Shown: positions 47,787 to 59,877, counted from the stretch's first letter. The stretch: 64,000 nucleotides of DNA from Atrina japonica (GCA_030159075.1 BROG01000253.1:1-64000); one strand, 5' to 3'. The notes: generated from the sequence alone by a model not told the origin. Numbers and translations: made by a program.

Positions 47787-49160
47787 ATACCAGTTGTGGA
47801 TGTGTAAAAATGTAGTTTAAAAAAATATTTTTGAGTGTTTATTTTTTACTGATGTTAATTTTATTTTGGAGTATGGCCACATAAACATTTTAGAACCACT
47901 TTGGTCCAAAATTTCTATTGGAGTTAAATTTTTTAAAGATATTTTTGAAACCAACAAGGTTTGAAATTTAGTGAAAGGTGAATATAATTCTCACAATGTA
48001 CAAGATAGTTATTCTTGCATTTTACAATAATGAACCCAGGTTAATCACCTTGTGTAGCTTTCAATCCAAAAGTGCATTTATTTGTGATTTTAGTTTTTCT
48101 GTTGGTTTTTGAAAATGTGCTGAATTGTGTTAAGACAAACAGGTGCTTTTACATTATATGCAGGGATTTTTCACATCAATTTAAGGAATGATTCCATTGC
48201 TCATACACTGGTGCATTTTGTCTTTTTGACAAAAATTTAGAAATTCCATATTCCCCTTTGTTATTTCCTCTCTTTTTTTTACTTTTTAAATTTTATGCAC
48301 TCTACTCTCACAAAGGACTAATGAAAAATATCAAATACAACCAGCTTCACTTCATCATTTGATGTTCAGGTAAATCCACCATTGTTTGACACTTCATAGA
48401 ATCCATCAGTTTGAACGAAGTATGACAAATTTTATAAGTTCTTGCAAAAGTGTTACATAATTTAAATTTATGAAATGTACTAGAATCAACCAGAAAAATG
48501 TATACAAATATGGAAAAATAATTTTGCATAAATCCCATCGCTTAAATTATCATTATTGCCTAAAGTCTACCTCACATTTAAGACCAAATATTCAGTCTGT
48601 GAAAAATTTCTAAATATGTCTTAGATACGTCTAAACCTCACAAAATGACCTCCTTCAGAGATTTCCCCATGCCATTTTTTGGGGTCTGGTTATAGGACCC
48701 ATTACTGTTGCAAAAATGATTTGTATTTTCCTTAACATGTGCAAAAATTCCCAATTTTGAGTTTCAAAATAAGGAATCAAGTATTTGCAAACAAAAATGT
48801 CTCAAACTATAAAGTTGATTTTAATCAAAACATATTTTTTTTTATATTTTTTCTTGTACCCTGAACCCTGAATTTAGGAGGTAGGGAAATCCCTGACCAT
48901 GATAGTCGGACCACTTTCAGATTGTCTGTTAGGTGTTCTTAATAACAAGGTTCAACTATATCATAGTTATATGAAGTCAGTTTACTACTTGTTTGTGTTA
49001 TATACATGTGTTTTCAATTAATTCAGAATTGCGGTACTTTTCGTTACCTGATATGATGTGGCTTTATATGTAATCAAGTAAAAAATGAGTGATTGAAGAC
49101 TTGGGTGGGGGGTAATTGTTTTGCCTGTTCATTCTAACGTCATTTGAAAGGAGATGTAAC
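47787..49160. other. No gene recognised
   Basis: Downstream of the glycosyltransferase gene; contains the inverted dispersed repeat at 48650. It may include 3' UTR if transcription runs through the SINE. Confidence 0.35.
48650..48800. repeat. Inverted partner of the 32740 repeat
   Basis: TTTTTTGGGGTCTGGTTATA, GGACCCATTACTGTTGCAAA and CAAAAATTCCCAATTTTGAG are complementary in order to 32740-32885. Confidence 0.5.
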
Positions 49161-49522
49161 TACAGTAAAACCTGCTTTAGAGAACACCTGTGTATACAGG
49201 GATGTCATTAGAAGGTGGTAACAGGTGAATTTAACCCCCTACTCTCAATAAATAGCTGTCAACTTTTGACAAAATTACATAGACTTCTACACAAAAAGAT
49301 TTTCCTGCTTCTTTTGACAGTTTCACCTGTTACTGAAAAATTAATGACATCGACATCCTTGGTATAAAGACCACCTGGTCAAAAAGATAAAAAATGTTTT
49401 GCTGTACCCAATAGTACATGTACCATTTGTGTACAAATCAACCTCTGTATAAAGACCACCTTCCTATAAAGGCTGGTTTTCTTGTGTCCCAGAGGAGGTT
49501 GTTATATGCAAGTTTCACTGTA
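49161..49522. mobile_element. Tc1/mariner-type MITE carrying a nested element
   Basis: TA-CAGTAAAACCTGCTTTA to GCAAGTTTCACTG-TA. Compared with the 33110 copy, it is interrupted after CACCTGTGTATA by about 175 bp (49200-49372) and then resumes GTATAAAGACCACCTG. Confidence 0.7.
49200..49372. mobile_element. Nested MITE with GGATGTC ends
   Basis: The left GGATGTCATTAGAAGG and inner GTAACAGGTGAA are mirrored on the right by TTCACCTGTTACTG and AATGACATCGACATCC. It lies within the 49161-49522 MITE, so it inserted later. Confidence 0.6.
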
Positions 49523-49539
49523 ACTGGAATGGAATGTTT

Positions 49540-49705
49540 ATGACTGGTTGTTATCAGAAATATGGGTTTATAACTTCTTGTCAGTCATTACTATCAGAAA
49601 TATGAGATTTTAACTTCTTGCTCATGTCAGTGGTTGCTATCAGAAATATGAGTTTTTAACTTCATACCAGTTGTTACTATCAGAAATATGAGTTTAAACA
49701 TTGTA
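49540..49705 (+). repeat. ~48-bp tandem repeat, 4 units
   Basis: ATCAGAAATATGAG followed by TTTTAACTTCTTG and CAGT-GGTTACT recurs four times with small length changes. It begins right after the 49161-49522 MITE. Confidence 0.75.
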
Positions 49706-50313
49706 AATATCTCGGTATTGATTTTTGTTTGAAAATTGTTGACTACATCTGGACAGAAAAAATAATAAGTTGTTTTTGGCTGACCATCACTTAAAACACT
49801 AATTTAGCTTTCCAGGTTGAATAAATTGAGTAAATTATGTCAGCATAAATATGTTTGTCACAAATATATTGTTATGTTAGTAACTAAATCACTGTGATTT
49901 TCTTTTTTTGAGAAGAAAAATGGATAAAAGATAATAAGTTTTATTTTAAGTTCCATCAGCCCAAACTTTCTAAAAATAGTATTGGTAGGTACCTGTAGAT
50001 TGTTATTGTATAAATCTTAACAGTGTAGAGTTGACAAATTTCATATTTTTTTCAAGGAGAAAAAAGAGAAAAGTAAAATTGATAAATCCACCAAATTTAT
50101 ATAAGCTCTGCGGAGCAAATTTTTAATCTGAAAGTTTCACAAGTATAGAATTTTTATTTTTTCTGCAAAATTTGTTATATTATTTTTAAAAGAATTAAAA
50201 AGAAAAACAAACAAACAAAACTTTGCACCATAGTTTATACATACAGCAGTAAATTTAATGCAGTTCTGTAAACATTCCTTTACGAAAAGTCAAAAGCTAC
50301 AAATCAATGAAAA

Positions 50314-50626
50314 TACAGTGGATACTGGTTATCTTGAAATTCAGGGAACCGCCCCATTTGTTTTGAGATATTTGGAATTCAAGAAACCGGTAAGTTTTAA
50401 TTAACATATAATTTTTCTAACCATGAGAATAGGAACCAGGGGCCCATTTTACGAAAGGTCCCAAGTCTTAAATCCTAATTTTTAGTCCTACCTACCATGG
50501 CAACACATCGCTGATTGGTCAGTCCCATGACAATTAAGACTAAGATTTAGGACTTGGGACCTGTTCAAATTTGACATATCTAAAATTTCGACTTGTCTAA
50601 TTTCAATATAACAATATTTCACTGTA
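50314..50626. mobile_element. Tc1/mariner-type MITE with nested palindrome
   Basis: TA-CAGTGGATACTGGTTATC on the left, AATATAACAATATTTCACTG-TA on the right. Inner words ATTTGGAATTCAAG and CTTGTCTAATTTCAAT are roughly inverted. A separate palindromic element occupies 50457-50571. Confidence 0.55.
50457..50571. mobile_element. 115-bp palindromic MITE (GGTCCCAAGTC ends)
   Basis: GGTCCCAAGTCTTAAATCCT pairs with the right-hand AGATTTAGGACTTGGGACC. The centre is CCATGGCAACACATCGCTGA. It lies inside the 50314-50626 element. Confidence 0.65.
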
Positions 50627-51044
50627 TGTATGCATGTACATTATGTATGAAGATATCTAATCAAATTTTTATTTAATTTAGTGTAAAAGTGATACATGTT
50701 GAATGTACTTGTATGACAGAAACAAAATATTTTGAACATTATGTATATTTGTGATGCCCACCATAATTCTTTAATTTTATCTGTGATAAAAATTGGATCA
50801 ATGTTTGCCATATAGAAAGTGATTTTTAATGTCGTAACATTTGTTCGTTTGTTGATGGGTGCTATGTGTTTGTTTTAGTGAGATCATTTATACTGTATAT
50901 CTGGTGCTTATGTTTTAATATATATCCATTGTATTGCCATGTAACATTTTTGGTAGTATGTTGACATTTTTGAAAAATATTGCTCATTTTATTGATAGCA
51001 CAGTTGCCCACTTACATTTGTATAATACAGAGACATTGTTTTAT

Positions 51045-51480
51045 GAGGTCACCTGAGCCAAAGACTCAGGGTGACCTATAGTCTTTTGTCTGTCGTGGTG
51101 CATCGTTAACATTTACACATTTTGACAAAATTTCCAAGATTTTTGTCAAAAATTAGACATTTTAGACTTCTTCTCAACAAGCATTGGGCCATTTTTAACC
51201 AAACTTGGCATGTATCATCTCCATCTTAAGCCACATAAAGTTTGCAAATGAAAAGGGGCTAGAACCTATAGGGGCCCAAAAAGAGTCAAAAAGGACCAAA
51301 ACAAAAAAAATCATCTTCTCATGAACCAATTATCAGATGACTTTCAAATTTTGATTGCATGATTGTACAGTCAGTATCTACAAAATTTGTGAATGAAAAC
51401 AAAATTTGTCAATAAATGTTCCACTTGAATAACGTAGGGTACAGTTGTATACCATGGGGGAAAGTCAACTTGTGCATCAT
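51045..51480 (+). repeat. Dispersed 'GGTCACCTGAG' repeat, 3'-truncated copy
   Basis: GAGGTCACCTGAGCCAAAGA then CTCAGGGTGACCTATAG forms the family's head hairpin. Next come GTTAACATTTACACATTTTG, CAACCAAACTTGGCATGTATC-like text and AAAAGGGGCTAG. The tail with CAGGTGACCG is missing. Confidence 0.65.
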
Positions 51481-53573
51481 GCACATGTATTCATTCACTT
51501 CATGGCAGTACTTTGTTCCTTACTAAAATTGAAGTGTATTATCATTTTATCTCATTTTATTTCTTCTGTCTCAGTTTTATCTCTTTTAATAATCCTGTAA
51601 CATACTTTCAATGTGCATTTAAAAGTTATTCAAAAATATGAAATTGGGTTAGTTTCAACGTATTAAAGGGTTAGTAGAGCTTGCATTGAGCACAGAACGT
51701 ACATCAAAATAAAGATGCACAGTACATAAAAAGTTTTTACCCTGTATGTAAAAATGAAGCTGATTTTTTCCCTGTGAAATTGAACTCATGTGCACAAATA
51801 TTGTTAAATATTTTCCCTGGTTTAACATTACATCAAGTTAATCTAACAAGGTATTTGTCACCCTACATATAAAAATTAACAGTACATAAAAAATATATTT
51901 TTACCATTGTATGTGTACAGCTTTTACAATAACTTATATGATTTTTCTGCATGGGTCTGACTTTGTTTTCCCTGTGGAAATTGACTGCCTATGGTGAACG
52001 TATTGCAGTCCTTATTTGAAGGACAGCAACTTGGTTTATATCTTTTATCGTTAGTAACACATTTTAAATGTTTTGTTTTTTATTTACTTTTAAGTATGAA
52101 ATATTTTGATATTTTTTTCCTAATCATGAATAAATAACATAACCACTTTCCTGTAAATCCTGGCCTCTATTTACAGTTGACTGTTTTCACATATATCTAC
52201 TACTTACAGCCTCACTGTGAATGTCTGACTGCATTAATTGACCCTGTTTGAAATTTTGATTTGACGTGTAAGCCCTAGATTATCACTGAACATTCTCAAC
52301 TTTATTTAGGTAAAGATTACATTATCACTTGTGAAAATGGAGCAAGAGTATTAAAAAAACAACAACAACAACAACTCCAAAAACACCATGACACAGTCCA
52401 CATGTGGCCTTATTGTACAATCTGATGCAACAGTATTTTTCCAGTGATAACATCATTTGTGTCGTCTGCAACATTTTGTGTCGTCTGCATCAGATGAATT
52501 ACATGTAATTATGTTTCTGCATTCGTTAGAATGAACGCTTCTAATTTTCACATTTGTCTATAAAGGTAGTCACATATTTAAAAAATCATAAAATTAGGAG
52601 AACAGTTTTATTTCGATGTAATGTAAGAATAGAATAAGTCGAGATAGTTTTTATATTAAATACATCACATGGGTTTGGCAGCAGCATAGTTTTTTAATGT
52701 TCTTAATCTCCAAATTGTTGATAGTCAAATCGGTAGTGTCAAGGTCATGATACATGATAAATGCAAGCCATAGAAAAAACAAGTTCATTGACAATAAAAA
52801 AATAATCAAGATTGTTTAAAAATGCCATTATCTGTAATTTTTTTTTTTCAATTTTTGTATTCATTTTTGTTGTTGATTTTATCGTGTCATATTGAAACCA
52901 TGTGATTATTGTTGAATTGTATATCGTCCTAGATACATGTATTTAGGACCATCAAATGAATATCTGTATCTTGCCTGTTATTTTAAAAACATTTTTGTGT
53001 ATATTTATGTTACAAATTGTCGACAACTAAATGCAATTTTAAATGCATGACATGAAAATAAAAAAATCAGACTTAAGAACCTGCAATTTTCTTTGTATTT
53101 TCAGTAAGGTGTGTGCAAATTAAAGTGATATAAGCTGTCACAATGATTATTTTTGTCCCCTGACATATTGTCCAGAATATGATTAAATGTGTGTTCAAAT
53201 ACATTATCAAACATGTGAAATGTTGTACAAGATCTTCTTTTGGAAGTTATTTGTTTTATTAGAATTTCAGTTTTCCCGTACCTTAAAAAATCCATCTGTA
53301 TTTCCATATGCAAAGACCTTTCAGATAAACTCTTTCGCCATATCAAATGTACTTTGTAATTCGGTCAGGGGGGATCTCGGTCCTTTACGCGCTCGGACTA
53401 TGTTAAAGTTGGCCAATTTTTATGTGTTTTATATTTACTTTTAAAATACAGGACATGAATTTTATTGGAAAGTGCTTGTATTGTGTAAAATATATGCTTT
53501 TCCACGATATTTTAAATACCTGAAGAAAATCGGATGAATACATGAAACAATATATAAAAGAAATATTTCAGAT
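51481..53573. other. No gene recognised
   Basis: Mostly AT-rich. A CpG-containing patch at 53365-53400 (CTTTACGCGCTCGGAC) precedes minus-strand frames of no recognised identity. Confidence 0.4.
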
Positions 53574-54718
53574 GTTTAGGTCACCTGAGGCAAAGGCTCA
53601 GGGTGACCTATTGCAATCGTCTTTTGTCTGCCGTCGTCCGTCGTTAACATTTACACATTTTCGACTTCTCAAGAACCAGTGGACCAATTTTCACCAAACT
53701 CAGCATGTATCATCCCAATGTCAAGCCGCATCAAGTTGCCAAAAGGACCAAAACATGGTACATTTTTAAAAATCATATTCTAATGAACCAGTGATCAGAT
53801 GACTTTCAAATTTTGTATGCATGAATGTTATGTCAATATCTACAAAGTTTGCGAATGAAAATGAAATCTGTTGATAAATGAGCCACTAGGGGGCACTTCA
53901 GTAATGCAGGGTACAGTTGTACAACAGATTGTTTAATAACTAAAAACTGATGATTTTTTGTATACAAAGATATATGAGGAAGTTGTTAGGAATTATCTAA
54001 GGATCAAAATTTCAAGGTCATGGGGTCAAAGGTCAAGGTCACAGGCACCAAAGTAAAATTTGTAAAATTTTCAACATTTTTGACTACTTCTCCAGAACCA
54101 TTGTTTCAATTTGAACCAAACTTGACAGAAAGTATAACCATGTAAAGCCGCATTACGCTTGTGGATGAAAAGGGGCTAGGAACGAACATGGCTTTCATAG
54201 CTAAACATAGAACGAATGCATCAGCAGTTTTTATTTATTTAATACATGTATCTCCAAACTTACTAAAGCTAGAAAAAAACCGTTACCCTAAAATGAGCGG
54301 CTTGCAAAAATCTACAAATATTTCATATTGGTGGAAATTGTCTGGTTGGCCCTTATGTGAGTCATTTCCCCTTTTTTGTGGATTTTTCATGTTTTTGGAT
54401 GTTTTTTGACATTATCTTGAAAAGTATAATAGCTAGAGTAAAAGTGAAAGAAGCAAAAATGTTCAGCATGCAAAGATCTACAAAAAAGTCAATTAGACCG
54501 AAATTGTCAGGTCATCACGTATGGGAGTTATTTCCCCTTTTAAGTGGATTTTTTCATGTTTTTGGATTCTTTTTGACATTGAAAGTATAATAGTATAAAA
54601 AGTATATAAGATAAAGAAGCAAAACTGTTCAGCATGCAGTTATTATCATGTCAGTGATTATGGGGAGTTAATTATTTTCTGCTCAGGTGACCGTCAAGGC
54701 CCATCGGGCCTCTTGTTA
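53574..54718 (+). repeat. Dispersed 'GGTCACCTGAG' repeat, near-complete 1.1-kb copy
   Basis: The head hairpin AGGTCACCTGAGGCAAAGGC / CTCAGGGTGACCT is at 53578-53610. The tail is CTCAGGTGACCGTCAAGGCC then CATCGGGCCTCTTGTTA, ending 54718. Internal text (GGACCAATTTTCACCAAACT, GGTCAAAGGTCAAGGTCACA) is typical of a non-coding repeat common in bivalve genomes. Internal subunits around TTCATGTTTTTGGAT repeat at 54388 and 54554. Short open frames inside are not genes. Confidence 0.7.
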
Positions 54719-55013
54719 ATGTTACCCTGAATGCTGACATTGACAAAATCAAAACAATTTAACGTAAAAAGTATGCGTGGCTCATATTTTACAATCGTTC
54801 CGCCATGTCCAGTGGAGTTGGGCAGTTCATGATCATATGTGTCATGAATGATAAAGCCGAGAATCCGATGGGACGAGTTAAAAATGGGTCGAGATCACTC
54901 ATTATACCCGCCACGTGGACAATTTCTGAAACGAATGTTTAGAATCAACGAAAAAGACCAACTTTGCCTGATTTAGGTATGAAATGATGATGTACGAAAA
55001 TAAAGGGTAATAA

Positions 55014-55050
55014 CAGCGATATATAAAGCTAAAAGCTTTATATATCGCTG
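55014..55050. mobile_element. 37-bp minimal TIR pair of the 4.5-kb element family, with 7-bp target duplication
   Basis: A perfect palindrome: CAGCGATATATAAAGCT, three-base spacer AAA, and the exact complement AGCTTTATATATCGCTG. It is flanked by direct repeat GTAATAA at 55007-55013 and 55051-55057. The 17-bp arms equal the tips of the 4176-8672 element. Confidence 0.75.
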
Positions 55051-55057
55051 GTAATAA

Positions 55058-55718
55058 GAATAGAATGTATATTAACTGCAAATAGCATCTGTTTATTGGA
55101 CACTCGGTAATCTTCGTAAAAATTTTACATTGCTCCAACTAATGGCGGACAAACAATAACTGATTGCGTGTTACGTGTGGCAATTTTATTGCAATTATAC
55201 ACATGCATTTGTTATTCTAACCAACAGATGGTCTCTTTGGGATATATATGAGATAAAATATTGCATAAATGGGCATGTAAAATTTACACCTACGACAGCT
55301 CATATCGCTTTTAACATGTATCGTGTATTAGGTCTAACAAGGTTACCTGGCACATGTTTAAAAACACAAGAAGTCAAACTTAGATCATAACAGGGATGAC
55401 AAGCTACCTGTCGGCACAAAAATATTAGAGCTACAGCAAGAATTTAAGGGGGAGGTTGCTGAGATTGCACCCCTTCCCATTTGAAAAATTGAAAACGGAC
55501 CCAGACCACTCTCCTCTTAAGGCACGCACCTTCGACGCTTGCACCATCGTAATAATGAAAATTCTCAACCCCCTTTCAAAAAATTCTGGACCAACCGTGT
55601 ACAGTAATGCATGGAATCCTTACAAGACAAAATATTTTATCTGTACAAACTATACTTGGAAAATAGACAGTATTGTTTTGGTATTCGACAGATCTCGGAT
55701 GTGCCTATTTATGTCGGC

Positions 55719-55792
<74 letters not shown>

Positions 55793-56775
55793 TTATATAT
55801 ATATATATATGCGTGTGTGTCTGTGCGTGGTGTGTCTGTCTCATGTGTCTGTGTCTGCGAGTATGTATGTGTGCGTGGTGTGTCTGTGTGTGTGTTGCAT
55901 ACGGAGCAAGTGAAGAGGTCATGATTGTCCCTAAAGTTCAGGATTGCTTGTAACCATAATCAGTTTCAGGATTGGAGATTTTTACCGTACCATTACTCAA
56001 ATGATTTTTATTTTTCTACAGCTAAGAAAATAATCTTATGACATGATAGAATATTCACACCCTGAAAATTGCCAATAAACACAACATTGTAATGCAGATA
56101 CAAAAATTCCGGTTGCAATAAATAAATTGGATTTATTGAGTTAACATATTTTTAAAATCTTAACTTTGTTCAGAAACATTCCATAGACCTAAGAACATTT
56201 TGCATTAAAGGTGACGCCCAACAAGGATGGAATGCAATTTTTACGCATTACAAACATAATTTACTGGAGTCAAACATACATTAGGTAATTTATTACAGAT
56301 AGAAGAAATACTAAAACACCACACAAGATCAAGATTATTCCTGGTAGAGGTTGCCGGAGAGACTTCAAAGTAAGGATAATGATTTATGAGTACCGGCCGC
56401 ATTAACAAGAATAAATTAAACATTTACAACAAAAACCTTAGTCTGGATACTGTCTGTGAGTGGTCATTTATTTTAATTCTCTTTTTCTGAAGTATTAAAA
56501 ATGACAACTCGAGTTTAAATTTTATTTTGTATATTTGCCTCCCACCATGATTGCGCCATAAGGTTATCAGTGCAGTACACGCTCACAGGAACATTTATCT
56601 CAGATAAGACAAAAGACAATCCCCAGAAATGATACATGACAAACCCAAACATAGACACACTGATTACTGTCGATAACAAAAAGGCTCCCTAACGGGGGAA
56701 TCGTTTAACGGGAATAACTATGTTTACAAAAAAATAATGATAATTCGAATTTTTCTACTTTTACTTTTACTGATA
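55058..56775. other. No gene recognised apart from the microsatellite
   Basis: Includes the AC/TA/GT tract at 55721-55885. Nothing else is supported. Confidence 0.4.
55721..55810 (+). repeat. (AC)n then (TA)n microsatellite, followed by GT-rich sequence
   Basis: (AC)34 from 55721 to 55788, then ATTTATATATATATATAT, then about 85 bp of TGTGTGTCTGTGCGTGG-like text. The open frames here are low-complexity artefacts. Confidence 0.95.
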
Positions 56776-57009
56776 TAAAAATCTCAGATACCAAAGTATA
56801 AATCAATAGGATGTCCAGGACATAGATACAAATCCGGTAAAAATGGACAAACACGGACCTCTGGAAACCAAGAGGTGGGATCAGGTGCCATGGAGGAGTA
56901 AGCATCCCCTGTCGACCGGTCACACCCGCCGTGAGTCCACAGTCAAGTCCAATGAAACACGTGAGGAGTGTATCCTCGTCACAATTGGTACAGACGTCTC
57001 AACAACCGC

Positions 57010-58332
57010 CAACGAAAAGGCAACTCAACATTTCACTTAGTGAAACAGAGTAGTCGCAAACAAGACTATTATACCGACCATAAAATTTGCGGAACGTTGA
57101 CATTAAACGTGGTTTTCGATATCCCTGTGTCAATAATTTGTCAGTGAGTAGTTTACCTCTGTATATGGAATCTTCATATGTTGTGCACGCCCTGGCATAT
57201 CGGATCATTTGTGAAATATAAACTCCATATGCAGGTGACTGAGGGATATTACTACTTAAATGTGGATAATTTACGATGGGAAAGCCGAAATCGTCGCGTT
57301 TATCGTATAGCTTAGTTGCTAATTTCCCGTCTGTGTTTATATTAAGTAAAATGTCTAAGTATGAAGCGCGTGTACTTGATTCTGTTGTATCTTTAATTTC
57401 TAGTTCGCTGGGATATATCGCATTGACATATGTATGAAAATTGTCATTATTAATTGACAAAACGTCGTCGATATATCTAAATGTCAAATTAAAGGACACC
57501 GCTAACTTTTTCTTCTTTTGATTCAGCAGTTTCTGAATGAAGTCTGCTTCGTATTAATAAAGGAACAGGTCGGCCAATAAAGGAGCACAATTGGTTCCCC
57601 ATAGGAATGCCGACAGTTTGTTGAAAGACCACGTCTCCGAACATTACAAATATATTGTCTATAAGAAATTCCAGCATGTTTTTTATATCAACTTCAGTAT
57701 ACTTATGTGTAGAATCAGAGTGGTGTTTGACGAAATAAGTATCCTGATAGCCAATCACTAGATATTTAAATTTTCGGGTACCACCTTTAGTGAAAAAGCA
57801 GTTGTCTATGATGCTAAAAAGTCTTTCTTTTAATTTTTTATGTGGAATAGTAGTGTAAAGAGTTGAATAATCATAAGTTTTGATACTGTGAAATTTTCTA
57901 AAAGCTGTTTAGAATTTTTAAGTATCCACATCTGATTTACACCGCTTCTGGAATAAACAACTGTACAGTTTTTTTGAAGTTTCTCCTTAACAGCTGTCAA
58001 TATCTTGGTAAGGAGTAAAGATAAAGGTTTGGTAGAACATTTGCTGGATCCTGCTATGTATCTTTGCTTATATGGGGTTTTATAAAGTTTAGGTATCCAA
58101 TATAAATGTGGTAGCACGAAATCGGTATCCGTTGTAGGTATATCAAATGAGTGTAATACGGACACGTGATTTTGAAGGATCTCGTCCTTTGAAAGTGAGC
58201 TACGTGTGTATGTAGGATTTCCAGAATTCGTATTAAACCCAAGTCTTCTAATAAACATTTATAGTAATGTGCCTTACAAATAAAAACTATATTATTTGAG
58301 GCTTTGATGTAGAATCGCAAATTAGAGTTATA
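57010..58332 (-). pseudogene. Penelope-like reverse transcriptase, frameshifted
   Basis: Minus-strand RT in several frames. Upstream residues NIVFICKAHYYKCLLEDLG lead into SKDEILQNH, then LPHLYWIPKLYKTPYKQRYI (about 58080) and YDYSTLYTTIPHKKL (~57870). VGIPMGN (~57600), RYIDDVLSINN (catalytic IDD, ~57470) and LATKLYDKRDDFGFP follow, with YISQMIRYARAC at the end. At least three frameshifts (near 58230, 57890 and 57580) and one internal TAA (FLY*YEADF) inactivate it. The motif set and the flanking inverted terminal repeats support a Penelope-like element over a LINE. No GIY-YIG endonuclease was found. The upstream coding end is cut by a MITE starting at 58331. Confidence 0.7.
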
Positions 58333-58774
58333 CACAGGCATAGAAATCTTATATATTGTAATCCTATATACTTTGTGAAAATATGGCAGGTCCAGTGATG
58401 TATTCAAATACAAATAGAAAGGTTGTGTTAATCAGTTAATCAGCTATATATTTTGTGAAAATATGGCAGGTCCAGTGAGGTATTCAAATACAAATAGAAA
58501 GGCTGTGTTAATCAGTTAATCAGCTATATATTTTGTGAAAATATGACAGGTCCATTGAGGTATTCAAATACAAATAGAAAGGTTGTGTTAATCAATGTAT
58601 CAGTTAATCAGCTATATATTTTGTGAAAATTTGGCAGGTCCAGTGAGGTATTCAAATACAAATAGAAAGGTTGTGTTAATCAGTTGCAATTGAAAAAGTG
58701 CTAAACCTGGGTTTCTCATGCAATTTTCACAAAATATGTATATAGGAATTTGAGATTTTTTTATGCCTGTGTAT
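58331..58774. mobile_element. MITE (TA-CACAGGCAT family) with internal ~80-bp tandem repeats
   Basis: Ends are TACACAGGCAT at 58331 and ATGCCTGTGTA near 58773, giving TA-flanked inverted repeats. Inside, a unit of about 80 bp starting TTTGTGAAAATATGGCAGGT is repeated four times (58372-58690). The last unit runs into the normal right half of the family (GTTTCTCATGCAATTTTCAC). It is inserted within the Penelope-like element. Confidence 0.75.
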
Positions 58775-59318
58775 GTCTATTTTTTGTATATCAGTCTAAG
58801 TAATAAAATGTGGAGTTCTGGGGGAGAAAAGCTAATGCCCCTTAAAGATATCAGGAATAAATATATCATAAAAGGTATAAAATGTCAGCAAATTTTACAG
58901 TCGGTAGAATGACCTTGTTTGCAATCACTAAGTTTCATTATCTTGATCGTGGTTGTTGACTCTGTACCGATTGTGACGAGACATTTATTCCTTATTTATT
59001 TTATTTATTTCTTTTGAACTTGACCGTGGAGTCATAGCGTTTCTGATCGGTCTACCGTCAACAGAGGATGCTAACTTCTCCGTGACACCTGATCCCACCT
59101 CTGTATTTCCAGAGGTCCGTGTTTGTTCATATGTTGAACACAATAACTTTACAGTAAAGAAGAACTATGATTAATGAATGATTTAGACTTTTGCATATCT
59201 TTTGTTTATTAATGCTATCAACTTAGATATCTTATAACTGTTATAGATTATATAGTTTATCTGTGTGATGTTTTAAGCAAGATTGTGTTTTAGATTTCAT
59301 AGCCTCGGTCTCATTATA

Positions 59319-59430
<112 letters not shown>

Positions 59431-59877
59431 CCACATCCATTCTTAGCCTTGCGTTAGTTTAAACATTATCTGCCTAAACATTGCATAACCGATTAGAACC
59501 AGTCTGATAGAAATGAAGTCCGAATATTGTCAACTTTCATTCTGCACGTCGATAACGCGCGTGTGAGAATAATTTGTCAGTACCACCACAGATAATTACC
59601 CCAATTATCATGAAATATCGTACAGCACTTGCCATTGCTAACCTTATTTTTCACCTGTCTTGCACCTGTCACCGATAAATACCCAATATAGTTCACATAC
59701 CTTGTATTAAGTGAATATTCAGATATTTCCTGAAAAATCATGAATTGTTTATCTCTTGTATTCTTGAAATAGACACTAAGTAAATAAAATTCAATGAGAA
59801 ACTAAAATATTTTGCTGCGGTTGTATTGAATTCAGATCTCGTTTTATTTTTCATATCAATTCTTCCTAATAATCAGT

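Larger units (their letters stand above)
56776..59132 (-). mobile_element. Penelope-like retroelement with inverted terminal repeats
   Basis: A segment of ~165-180 bp at 56843-57007 recurs in inverted orientation at 58949-59130. Both share GACAAACACGGACCTCTGGA-like and AGGTGGGATCAGGTG-like blocks, and they bracket the RT pseudogene. Terminal repeats that may be direct or inverted are known for Penelope-like elements. Sequence outside the low-coordinate repeat (56776-56842) also recurs at 42350-42410, so the element extends at least to 56776 on that side. Confidence 0.65.

Noticed and set aside
55840..55900. Possible telomere-like or GT-rich regulatory tract
   Set aside because: Irregular GT dinucleotide decay next to (AC)n; no telomeric unit.
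55456..55953. 165-codon plus-strand frame with a long TH repeat
   Set aside because: Passes through (AC)n, (TA)n and (GT)n; low complexity only.
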